This document shows, one piece after another, positions 1 through 5,634 of a DNA stretch of 6,371 nt. The stretch's first letter is position 1, and the number at the start of each line of letters is the position of its first letter. The translations under genes were made by a program, and so were the position numbers. The DNA is from Alphaproteobacteria bacterium. GTDB taxonomy: Bacteria; Pseudomonadota; Alphaproteobacteria; Rickettsiales; UBA8987. The stretch is taken from contig DQGZ01000102.1 of NCBI GenBank assembly GCA_003531345.1, positions 1 through 6,371 of the forward strand, written 5' to 3'. Below the pieces are notes generated by a model. It made no database searches. It had not been told where the DNA came from and saw only the letters and a list, made by a program, of their open reading frames with translations.

Positions 1-2
1 AT

Positions 3-59
3 ATATCAGACAGTTTTGAAGAAGATTTTTTTAAAAACTTAACAAATAAAAATAGCTAA
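3..59 (+). CDS. possible C-terminal tail of a truncated gene
   Basis: Read on the + strand from position 3, the sequence gives an open stretch ISDSFEEDFFKNLTNKNS followed by TAA at 57-59. It is acidic and then polar, as many protein C-termini are, and it ends 8 bases before the stop codon of the convergent hydrolase gene, which is where a convergent neighbour would be expected to end. Only 18 codons are visible, so no family can be named. The other two + frames stop earlier (TAA at 40-42, TGA at 17-19). The stretch could equally be non-coding AT-rich sequence. Confidence 0.3.
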   Translation: MSDSFEEDFFKNLTNKNS

Positions 60-67
60 TTTTTTTA

Positions 68-712
68 TCAGATTAGTCCCATAATCACTTCAACCAACTT
101 CCCCTGTTCTTTCAAATGCCCCGCAACATTGTGAGATGAGCCTTTAATAATATGTATCTTTAGATTATCACGTGTTAATTCTTCAAATAATCTGCAATGT
201 TTTTTATCCCGCTTTTCTAAATTGCCGAAGAAGATATTGTAAGTAATTTTATCTGAAATCTCAGTTGAAACATCATTAGTTAAAAATTCAGTTAAATTAT
301 CACGATATTGCGCCCATCGCGTTTCAAACGGTGTTATACTTGGGTTAACGGAATATTGCGGGCAGAAAGCAATTGCTGTGCTACAATTTTTGAGCTTTAC
401 CGCAAATATAATTGCACCGTAACCCCCCATTGAATTGCCAAGAGTTACAACTTTTTTGGCGGATATTTTTTCTATTAACTGGTTCAGTTTTTCTATAATT
501 TCAGGTTCAATAAAATTATACCAACTGCGCTGCTTATCAATTACATAACAAATATGGTTATTTTTAGAAGTTGAGTGGAGTGTTTTTTGAAATTCTTCCT
601 TCTGAATCTCGCCTAATCTTAGCTCTATCCCTGTAAAGGCAATTACCAGCGTGTTATTATCGCCGCTTTCATAGGTTATGCGGTATCGGTCATTTTCAGA
701 AATAATTTTCAT
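68..712 (-). CDS. small alpha/beta-hydrolase family protein
   Basis: This is a 214-residue cytoplasmic protein with no signal peptide or membrane segment. Residues 22-28 (LVIAFTG) look like the first core strand of an alpha/beta-hydrolase. Residues 88-100 (VVTLGNSMGGYGA) form a textbook nucleophile elbow, GxSxGG, with Ser94 as the expected nucleophile. After a strand at 158-163 (YNIFFG) come Asp169 and neighbouring acidic residues, where the catalytic acid is usually found. His194 in KGSSHNVAGH near the C-terminus is the likely third triad member, with His199 as an alternative. The substrate cannot be read from sequence; esterase, thioesterase or acyltransferase activity are all possible. It is the last gene of a three-gene run. 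Its ATG lies 14 bases after the stop of the barrel gene, and the only Shine-Dalgarno-like sequence (TAGG) overlaps that stop, which suggests translational coupling. No clear terminator follows it. Confidence 0.75.
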   Translation of the reverse strand: MKIISENDRYRITYESGDNNTLVIAFTGIELRLGEIQKEEFQKTLHSTSKNNHICYVIDKQRSWYNFIEPEIIEKLNQLIEKISAKKVVTLGNSMGGYGAIIFAVKLKNCSTAIAFCPQYSVNPSITPFETRWAQYRDNLTEFLTNDVSTEISDKITYNIFFGNLEKRDKKHCRLFEELTRDNLKIHIIKGSSHNVAGHLKEQGKLVEVIMGLI

Positions 713-726
713 TAAAAGTAGTGTGC

Positions 727-1692
727 CTAACTACCCACTGAAACTCTAACTCTGGCTGTTCCGCCTGCTGTCGGGCCAGTTGCTCCTTTAACTCTGCGCT
801 CTACAGTTATGTTATTTGAACGGCGGATCTTTTCATAGATCTTTTCTTTCATGTCCTTGCCATACTCAAACGGAGTGCTTGCAAACATGCTTTTCTTTTT
901 AGTGATGGTGTTAGGTTCATTAAAGCCGATGCGATAGCGCAATTGCAAGAAATTGCTAGGCTTTGCCTCATTGTTATTATTATAGCCGCTTTCCAGTTCT
1001 ATATTCTCAAACGGGCGAAGGCGTAGTGAATATTGCGCACCAGTAATATTTTCAGACTGGTTTATTTCACTTTCATATTGATAGCCTTTTGCAAAAGCCC
1101 AAGCCCAAGGCATATAAGGTAGTTGAGTTCCAAATTCCGCATCATAACCTTTTAGGGCATGTTCTTCATATATGGTGTCAACATCACGCCAGCCAGTGTG
1201 AGGGTGATAGTAATTTGTGTTAACTTCAAATGCTGATGATTTTAACTCAGCCCCTAAACCACTTCTCTGGTGACCATAAGGTCCCTCAAAATCATAAAAA
1301 TAATTTACGCCATAAATTATTTTATCCTGATTACCTAAATATCTATATGCAAGACCTAAATTGCCAGTTGTTCTGCCGTCATTACCGTATGCAATTCGGC
1401 TTTGGTTTAGAATATAATTATTGCCTGAAGTATAAATTGGCTGAACAGATGTAATTCCTGTTTGAGGTTTGCCATTATTGCTTAAGGTTTGTTCAAATTC
1501 AATGCGTTTAAACCATTCTGGTGCGTCTTCATAATTATTGTCTAATATCTTGCTTATTGCAGTTTTTAATATCTGGTCTGTTGAATTTTCTAAATTATTT
1601 ACTGAGTCATTAGATATTGCGTTATCTACAACAAACACACTTGTAGTTAGAGCCGCAATTACTAATGATAATTTTATATTTTTATTTTTCAT
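727..1692 (-). CDS. inverse autotransporter beta-barrel protein lacking a passenger
   Basis: This is a 321-residue predicted outer-membrane protein of the intimin/invasin (type Ve, inverse autotransporter) beta-domain family. A signal peptide covers about residues 1-27: basic MKNKNIK, hydrophobic LSLVIAALTTSVFVV, and possible cleavage after AIS. Residues about 80-257 show the family's recurring barrel pattern: NLGLAYRYL (111-119), YGVNYFYDFE (127-136), RSGLGAEL (143-150), NTNYYHP (158-164), the signature GYDAEFGTQLPYMPW (182-196), and FLQLRYRIGF (248-257). Residues 290-301 (RRSNNITVERRV) match the linker that in intimin and invasin threads through the barrel and leads into Ig-like passenger domains. 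Here the protein ends 20 residues later in a Gly/Thr/Ala/Val tail (GATGPTAGG and onward), so no adhesive passenger and no N-terminal LysM domain are present. The ATG is 8 bases after the stop of the upstream exported-protein gene, with an AGG overlapping that stop, so the two are probably translated together. Assignment to the family is firm; the role without a passenger is unknown. Confidence 0.85.
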   Translation of the reverse strand: MKNKNIKLSLVIAALTTSVFVVDNAISNDSVNNLENSTDQILKTAISKILDNNYEDAPEWFKRIEFEQTLSNNGKPQTGITSVQPIYTSGNNYILNQSRIAYGNDGRTTGNLGLAYRYLGNQDKIIYGVNYFYDFEGPYGHQRSGLGAELKSSAFEVNTNYYHPHTGWRDVDTIYEEHALKGYDAEFGTQLPYMPWAWAFAKGYQYESEINQSENITGAQYSLRLRPFENIELESGYNNNNEAKPSNFLQLRYRIGFNEPNTITKKKSMFASTPFEYGKDMKEKIYEKIRRSNNITVERRVKGATGPTAGGTARVRVSVGS

Positions 1693-1700
1693 AATAATAC

Positions 1701-2483
1701 CTATTCAACTGTTGCTTGAATTGCTATTTGCATATCGCCTGAGTAAGCGCCTATGCAGTTGCCTGCTCCGTCCCATTCATAAACTATTCCCTTCACTGGG
1801 CGCATTGAGAAGTCAAAAGTTAATGTCTGACCATCAACAACTGTTATTGGAAAGCTAACGCCGCCTAAAGTATCATTTATATGAACTAACTGGTTATTAG
1901 AATTAACATAATCTATCTCTATTCCAGGTCCTGCCTGTATTCCTTCAACCTCATCTGAGCCTGAAGTAATCTGCTCAAAAAGAGGGGTGTAATTATTGCT
2001 TGCTGTGTAGTTTTCGGCTGGTGAGCTGTCAGTTGCAACGCCAGAACTGGTTGTTCTGCATCTTGGACCTGCACCGTCATTTAAAGTAACTGAACCTCTG
2101 ATAACAACATCTGTTTCTGCTACAAAGCTCATTGCGTCATAAACGCCAGCGGGAACGGTTGCTCCGCTTGCAAAATCACCAAGTTCTGCACCAGCAGTTG
2201 CGCTTGCAAAGTCAAATGCTTGTGGTGCGGAGGCAAGATCAACAAATGACTTGTCACTTTCTTTGCGTAAACGGAATTGAACAAGGGTAAGTGAAAATTC
2301 ATCAGGTTCACCCATGCATATGCCTTCAAAATCATCAGGTTTTTCACTGCAAAATTCTGGGCCCCAATAGCCAGAGCCATCATCTGGCCAGTTTGTATCC
2401 TGATATTCTCCAGGCTCGGCGGCAAGGGTGGTAATAGGAATAAGTGCGGAAGCTGCAAGCGCTGCTAGTAATAATTTTTTCAT
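1701..2483 (-). CDS. exported protein of unknown function, four cysteines
   Basis: I do not recognise this 260-residue protein with confidence. It starts with a clear Sec signal peptide (MKKLLLAALAASALIPITTLAA, cleavage expected after residue 22, before EPGEY). The mature part is acidic and rich in Gly, Ser, Asp and Thr, with alternating beta-type stretches. There are four cysteines (45, 56, 142, 243), enough for two disulfides in the periplasm or outside the cell. An aromatic, Asp/Gly-rich segment follows the signal (residues 27-44). Residues 63-121 (EFSLTLVQFRLRK, then AFDFASA, then VPAGVYDAMSFVAE) have a layout that loosely recalls DUF4382-like surface domains, but this is impression only. 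The C-terminal half (212-259) alternates hydrophobic and polar residues and ends in IAIQATVE. There is no lipobox and no membrane anchor. It is the first gene of the envelope operon, with the beta-barrel gene starting 8 bases after its stop. The ribosome site before the ATG is weak (CAGGCTG). The 118-base spacer upstream shows no convincing promoter. Confidence 0.7.
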   Translation of the reverse strand: MKKLLLAALAASALIPITTLAAEPGEYQDTNWPDDGSGYWGPEFCSEKPDDFEGICMGEPDEFSLTLVQFRLRKESDKSFVDLASAPQAFDFASATAGAELGDFASGATVPAGVYDAMSFVAETDVVIRGSVTLNDGAGPRCRTTSSGVATDSSPAENYTASNNYTPLFEQITSGSDEVEGIQAGPGIEIDYVNSNNQLVHINDTLGGVSFPITVVDGQTLTFDFSMRPVKGIVYEWDGAGNCIGAYSGDMQIAIQATVE

Positions 2484-2601
2484 CAGCCTGTTTTATTATT
2501 GATAACATGGCGATGATATTTTTATGCCTAGCTATTTGGAAGTAATATTTTATGCCAGAGTACTTATAGAGGCTGTTTTTTATTACAAGCTGTGGTGAAA
2601 A

Positions 2602-3354
2602 TTACTCAGATATATCTTCAATTATAATTCCATTCTTAGCTTTTATCATATCCACAATTTCATCTGCGGCATTGTTCATAGCGCTAATATCAGTTGTGCG
2701 CACAACTAAAGTTACCGCATATTTGCCCTGATGAATAAAAGGGTAGCTGCCAATTTCAGTGTTTGGATATTTGTTTTGAATGTCTGTTAATGGTGCTGCA
2801 ATATCACCCTCAATCAGGTTACATGAAACTGAGCGGGAGGAGATTTTAACGCCGCCTTCTAAAAACTGGCTCGCATAGTCAAACATTACCTGCATTATGC
2901 TAGGTATACCAGCCAACACAAACACATTTTCAATTTTATATCCAGGGGCAGAGGTAAGGGGGTTTTCAATTAAAGTTGCACCTTCTGGCGTATCTGCCAT
3001 TCTCAGGCGTGCTTCATTCAACGTGCCTGGTCTGTCCTTGTAATATTCTTCTAACTTTTTCTTTGCTTCAGGGTGGCAGATCATTTTTAAACCGAAGGCT
3101 TTTGAAATGCACTCAGTTGTAATATCGTCATGCGTTGGGCCAATGCCGCCAGTAGTAAACACATAATCAAACTTTTTGCGCAGCTCATTAACCGCAAATA
3201 TAATTTCTTTTTCAATATCAGGTACAACACGCGCTTCAGAAAAAACTATACCCATATTTGCCAGCTTTTTAGCAATGTAATTCAGATTTTTATCCTGCGT
3301 TTTACCAGAAAGGATTTCGTTACCAATTATCAGCAATGAAGCAGTTTTATTCAT
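2602..3354 (-). CDS. CinA N-terminal-type (MoaB/Mog fold) protein
   Basis: This is a 250-residue cytoplasmic protein of the competence/damage-inducible protein A group (COG1058, MoCF-biosynthesis or molybdopterin-binding fold). Residues 7-23 (LLIIGNEILSGKTQDKN) give the first strand and the GxEhLxGxxxDxN loop. Residues 66-81 (FTTGGIGPTHDDITTE) carry the TGGxGPTxDDxT signature of the binding pocket. ARLRMADTPEGATLIENP (115-132), APGY (136-139) and LAGIPSIM (147-154) are the later family landmarks. CinA proteins of about 400 residues add a C-terminal nicotinamide-nucleotide amidase (PncC) domain, which is absent here; the short form is common in alphaproteobacteria. COG1058 domains have been linked to ADP-ribose pyrophosphatase activity, so a nucleotide-metabolism role is more likely than a role in DNA uptake, but this is inferred. 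No Shine-Dalgarno precedes the ATG: its leader is the edge of the palindromic spacer element. The stop lies 118 bases before the exported-protein gene, with no obvious terminator hairpin. Confidence 0.85.
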   Translation of the reverse strand: MNKTASLLIIGNEILSGKTQDKNLNYIAKKLANMGIVFSEARVVPDIEKEIIFAVNELRKKFDYVFTTGGIGPTHDDITTECISKAFGLKMICHPEAKKKLEEYYKDRPGTLNEARLRMADTPEGATLIENPLTSAPGYKIENVFVLAGIPSIMQVMFDYASQFLEGGVKISSRSVSCNLIEGDIAAPLTDIQNKYPNTEIGSYPFIHQGKYAVTLVVRTTDISAMNNAADEIVDMIKAKNGIIIEDISE

Positions 3355-3395
3355 GGTTGGAAGGCTTGAAGGTTAAAGGTTAGAAGGTTTTTATT

Positions 3396-3568
3396 TATAG
3401 TAAGTTGCGTTTTAGATAGTGTCGTCATGAGATTATATAGCAGTAAAGTTTTTTGTTAATAGTGGTTCTATTTGCAAATACATTTTTCGTAGCAATAAAT
3501 TAAAATTAGCCGATGCCTTTGATTTTAGCGTAATAACAAACCTACTAACTAAAACGCAACTTACTATA
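3396..3568. mobile_element. MITE-like element with 25-bp terminal inverted repeats
   Basis: The left end at 3396-3420 begins TATAGTAAGTTGCGTTTTAG. The right end at 3544-3568 is its reverse complement over 25 bases with one mismatch (A at 3416 against the position opposite 3548). The whole is 173 bp and holds no transposase reading frame; the roughly 120-bp interior is AT-rich and stops in every frame. Both ends finish in TA, so TA at 3396-3397 and 3567-3568 could be the target duplication expected of IS630/Tc1/mariner-type transposition, which would leave a 169-bp element starting TAGTAAG. These are the marks of a non-autonomous miniature inverted-repeat element mobilised by a transposase elsewhere. 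I cannot name the parent element. A non-mobile repeated palindrome is the main alternative. A candidate outward promoter for the CinA gene lies inside it. Confidence 0.6.
3432..3459 (-). promoter_or_regulatory. candidate sigma70 promoter for the CinA gene
   Basis: On the minus strand, TTAACA (complement of 3454-3459, five of six against TTGACA) lies 16 bases from a perfect TATAAT (complement of 3432-3437). It points at the CinA gene, whose ATG is at 3354, and would start transcription near 3425. It lies wholly inside the MITE-like element, so the element may have supplied this promoter, and the transcript would begin with the left inverted repeat. AT-rich sequence produces such matches by chance, so this is a candidate only. 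Confidence 0.4.
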
Positions 3569-3603
3569 TCTTCTAGCTTTAGCACCTTCTAACCCTCAAG
3601 CCA

Positions 3604-4131
3604 TTAAATATCAAGCACTTTAGACTTTGGCTTTACATCTTCAGATTTTGGAATTGTAATGGTTAGTACGCCGTCTTTGTATTCTGAATCCGCATCTTCA
3701 ATATTACCATTGTGCGGAATTGGTATTACACGCTGAAAACTGCCATATCTACGCTCTGACACATGATAGGTATCATTCTTTTTATCACGTTTTGTCTCTT
3801 CCTCATATTTTAGGGATATGTAATCCTGAAAAACTTCAAGTTTTATTTTGTTTTTATCAACTCCAGGAAGGTCTATTTTTACTATTATGTCGTCTTTATT
3901 TTCATATACGTCTGCTCTGGGCGGTGTGCCTAACCCCTGCATTTTTGCAATTGCGGGTGGCATAAAGCCTGAGTCATTAAAAAAGTTGCGACTCATTTGT
4001 TCAAACATAGATGCCATACCAGAGAATGGATCAGATTGTTTGATTGGTATGGTGTCATTTTGAGGGTTGGCAAAAGCTGAGCTGCTTATAAGCGCTATAA
4101 AGGGTAAAGATAAAATTGATAGTTTTTTCAT
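3604..4131 (-). CDS. Hsp20/alpha-crystallin small heat shock protein with signal peptide
   Basis: This is a 175-residue ATP-independent chaperone of the small heat shock protein family, predicted to be exported. Residues 1-21 are a clean Sec signal peptide: MKK, then the hydrophobic LSILSLPFIALI, then SSSAFA with cleavage expected before Asn22. A Met/Phe-rich N-terminal arm follows (35-67). The alpha-crystallin domain begins at about PRADVYE (71-77) and includes DLPGVDKNKIKLEV (87-100), ERRYGSFQRVIPIP (126-139) and the highly conserved GVLTITIPK (154-162, the GVL motif). The C-terminus ends in VLDI, an IxI/V-type motif (Leu173-x-Ile175) that in this family docks on neighbouring dimers to build oligomers. 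The ATG has a strong Shine-Dalgarno, GGAGG, four bases upstream (complement of 4136-4140). Most bacterial Hsp20 proteins are cytoplasmic, so the leader is the odd point. It is transcribed away from sucC and towards the CinA gene. Confidence 0.9.
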   Translation of the reverse strand: MKKLSILSLPFIALISSSAFANPQNDTIPIKQSDPFSGMASMFEQMSRNFFNDSGFMPPAIAKMQGLGTPPRADVYENKDDIIVKIDLPGVDKNKIKLEVFQDYISLKYEEETKRDKKNDTYHVSERRYGSFQRVIPIPHNGNIEDADSEYKDGVLTITIPKSEDVKPKSKVLDI

Positions 4132-4163
4132 AAAACCTCCATACTATATTTATTTGTGGTGAA

Positions 4164-4192
4164 GATATAATTATTGGTTGCAAGAAATTCAA
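4164..4192 (-). promoter_or_regulatory. candidate promoter for hsp20
   Basis: On the minus strand, TTGAAT (complement of 4187-4192) lies 17 bases from TATATC (complement of 4164-4169), each four of six against the vegetative consensus. The start would fall near 4157, giving hsp20 a leader of about 25 bases that contains its GGAGG ribosome site. No clear heat-shock sigma32 box (CTTGAAA with CCCCAT) is visible. It overlaps the candidate sucC promoter, so the two divergent genes may interfere with each other. Confidence 0.3.
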
Positions 4193-4205
4193 TATCCCAT
4201 ATAAA
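4178..4205 (+). promoter_or_regulatory. candidate promoter for sucC
   Basis: TTGCAA at 4178-4183 (four of six) lies 16 bases before TATAAA at 4200-4205 (five of six), which would start transcription near 4212 and give sucC a short leader of about 19 bases. A second perfect TATAAT at 4166-4171 has no good -35 box at the right distance. The only strong purine run, AAGGA at 4206-4210, is 20 bases from the ATG, which is too far for a normal ribosome site. Confidence 0.35.
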
Positions 4206-4230
4206 AAGGACAAAATTAATAAGTAATACA

Positions 4231-5424
4231 ATGAATATACATGAATATCAGGCTAAAGAAATATTAAGGAAGTTTGGCGTTCCAACTTCACCAGGTATTG
4301 CGGCTTTCACAGTTGATGAGGCGGTTGAAGCAGCTAAAAAATTAAACCACCCATTATATGTTGTTAAATCTCAAATTCACGCTGGTGGCCGTGGTAAAGG
4401 TAAATTTAAAGAATTACCTGCTGATGCAAAAGGTGGTGTTCGTTTGGCTAAAACTTTTGATGAAGTAAAAAAACACGCTGAAGATATGCTTGGCAAAACT
4501 TTGGTAACTATCCAGAACGGTCCTGATGGTAATGTTGTTAAACGCTTATATATTGAAGCTGGTTCTGATATTTTAAATGAGTATTATTTATCATTAGTGG
4601 TTGATAGGGCAACTTCTCGTATTGCTATTATTGCTTCATCTGAAGGCGGTATGGATATTGAGGAAGTGGCTCATAATACGCCTGAAAAAATCGTTACAAC
4701 ATATATTGACCCAGTAACTGGTTTACAAGGTTTTCATATTCGTAAAATTTTATTTGGTATGGGTTTAGGTAAAGATGATTACTCAAAAATTGAAAAAGTT
4801 TTAGTGCCTTTATACAAGGCTTTCATTGAAACTGACGCTTCTCAAATTGAAATTAATCCACTTGCACGCATTGCAAATGGTGAAATCAGGGCTTTAGATG
4901 CGAAATTCAACTTTGATGACAACGCAATGTTCCGTCATAAAGACCTAGAGGAATTAAGAGACGAAGATGAGGAAAACCCATTAGAGTTAAGAGCTAAGAA
5001 ATGGGAGCTTTCATACGTTAAAATGGATGGTAATATCGGTTGCATGGTAAATGGCGCTGGTTTAGCTATGGCAACTATGGATATAATTAAGTTAAATGGT
5101 GCTGAGCCTGCAAACTTCCTTGATGTCGGTGGTGGCGCAACTAAAGAGCGCGTTACAGAAGCATTCAAAATTATATTAGCTGACCCAGCAGTTAAGGGTA
5201 TTCTTGTAAATATTTTCGGCGGTATCATGAAATGTGATATCATTGCGGAAGGTATAATTGCTGCGGCGAAAGAAGTTAAACTTTCAATCCCGCTGGTTGT
5301 TCGTTTAGAAGGAACAAATGTTCAGCTTGGTAAAGAAATTTTAGCTAAATCAGGTTTAACAATAATTCCAGCTGATGATTTAGGGGATGCTGCTAAGAAG
5401 ATCGTTGCAGCGGTGAAGAGGTAG
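4231..5424 (+). CDS. sucC: succinyl-CoA synthetase beta subunit (ADP-forming)
   Basis: This 397-residue beta subunit of succinyl-CoA synthetase carries out the TCA-cycle step succinyl-CoA + ADP (or GDP) + Pi to succinate + CoA + ATP (or GTP) in the cytoplasm, together with SucD. It begins with the family's N-terminus MNIHEYQAKEIL. The N-terminal ATP-grasp domain shows VVKSQIHAGGRGKGK (44-58), with Lys46 and the glycine loop for nucleotide, and TDASQIEINPLA with DAKFNFDDNAMFRH further on for metal and nucleotide. The C-terminal flavodoxin-like domain carries GNIGCMVNGAGLAMATMD (267-284), NFLDVGGGATKE (295-306), NIFGGIMKCD (327-336) and VVRLEGTNVQLGK. The length is close to the E. coli protein (388 residues). 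The frame is open upstream to a TTG at 4174, but ATG at 4231 is chosen because homologues start MNIHEYQ and the extra 19 residues look like spacer sequence. No good Shine-Dalgarno precedes this ATG. Confidence 0.95.
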   Translation: MNIHEYQAKEILRKFGVPTSPGIAAFTVDEAVEAAKKLNHPLYVVKSQIHAGGRGKGKFKELPADAKGGVRLAKTFDEVKKHAEDMLGKTLVTIQNGPDGNVVKRLYIEAGSDILNEYYLSLVVDRATSRIAIIASSEGGMDIEEVAHNTPEKIVTTYIDPVTGLQGFHIRKILFGMGLGKDDYSKIEKVLVPLYKAFIETDASQIEINPLARIANGEIRALDAKFNFDDNAMFRHKDLEELRDEDEENPLELRAKKWELSYVKMDGNIGCMVNGAGLAMATMDIIKLNGAEPANFLDVGGGATKERVTEAFKIILADPAVKGILVNIFGGIMKCDIIAEGIIAAAKEVKLSIPLVVRLEGTNVQLGKEILAKSGLTIIPADDLGDAAKKIVAAVKR

Positions 5425-5427
5425 TTT

Positions 5428-5624
5428 ATGGAATAATATTTGTTTTATTATATTTTTTAGTACCTATTCTAGGTTTTATTCTGGCTTTTATGATATTAAG
5501 TCTAATAAATAACACTATTAAGTATCAAGAGAATATGCAGGAAATAGCATTAAAAAAGTTAGAAAATGAAGTAAAAATATTAGATGAATTAATTAAAATA
5601 AAAGAAACCATAATTAGTAAATAA
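5428..5624 (+). pseudogene. small membrane/coiled-coil protein gene, start apparently frameshifted
   Basis: Between sucC and sucD lies a reading frame with no strong match to anything I know. From 5433 to the TAA at 5622-5624 it is open and encodes a hydrophobic segment (about IIFVLLYFLVPILGFILAF), then MILSL, then a polar amphipathic helix (QEIALKKLENEVKILDELIK) with coiled-coil heptad spacing. The natural ATG at 5428, three bases after the sucC stop, has a good ribosome site (AGAGG ending at 5421, six bases away) but reads ATG GAA TAA. Adding one A after GGAA would join it to the open frame and give a 65-residue single-pass membrane protein. As the sequence stands, the first usable in-frame ATG is at 5490, giving 44 residues without most of the membrane segment. 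Either this is a recent one-base deletion, a sequencing error in an A run, or only the short form is made. The stop overlaps the sucD Shine-Dalgarno, which fits a three-gene operon. Confidence 0.5.
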
Positions 5625-5634
5625 GGAGAATACG

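Larger units (their letters stand above)
3363..3602. repeat. outer imperfect inverted repeat filling the spacer
   Basis: The two ends of the spacer are inverted copies of each other. GGCTTGA at 3363-3369 pairs with TCAAGCC at 3596-3602, and GGTTAGAAGGT at 3378-3388 pairs exactly with ACCTTCTAACC at 3584-3594. The left arm carries about 8 extra bases between the two blocks (an extra AGGTTAAA-like unit), so it reads as a degenerate tandem of AAGGTT units. The right arm ends one base before the hsp20 stop codon, and the left arm begins 8 bases upstream of the CinA ATG, so the repeat spans nearly the whole spacer. In the minus-strand transcript it would form a hairpin directly after the hsp20 stop. 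It could be a terminator-like or mRNA-stabilising stem, or the outer part of a larger repeated palindromic element. Confidence 0.6.

Noticed and set aside
22..40. AT-only near-palindrome (AAGATTTTTTTAAAAACTT) as a terminator for the hydrolase operon
   Set aside because: The stem would be weak A-T pairs with almost no loop, and no GC-rich hairpin is present, so it does not support a terminator call.
1230..1858. Plus-strand reading frames opposite the barrel and exported-protein genes
   Set aside because: They lie antisense to well-supported genes with signal peptides and family motifs, and their translations show no domain-like pattern.
2129..2458. Second minus-strand reading frame inside the exported-protein gene
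   Set aside because: It is a shifted frame of the same strand; the real frame has a signal peptide and tight spacing to the next gene.
2484..2601. Promoter or terminator in the spacer upstream of the exported-protein gene
   Set aside because: TATAAG- and TAAAAT-like boxes occur but none has a -35 box at a good distance, and the possible stems are only about three base pairs.
3130..3339. Plus-strand reading frame inside the CinA gene
   Set aside because: It is antisense to the conserved TGGxGPTxDD region and lacks protein-like features.
3720..4063. Plus-strand reading frames opposite hsp20
   Set aside because: They are antisense to the alpha-crystallin domain, which is clearly the coding strand.
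4174..4230. Extended sucC start at TTG, adding 19 residues
   Set aside because: Homologues begin MNIHEYQ, the added residues look like translated spacer, and the stretch overlaps the candidate promoter boxes. ATG at 4231 is preferred.
4935..5243. Minus-strand reading frame inside sucC
   Set aside because: It is opposite conserved SucC motifs and is a low-complexity Ser/Pro-rich shadow.
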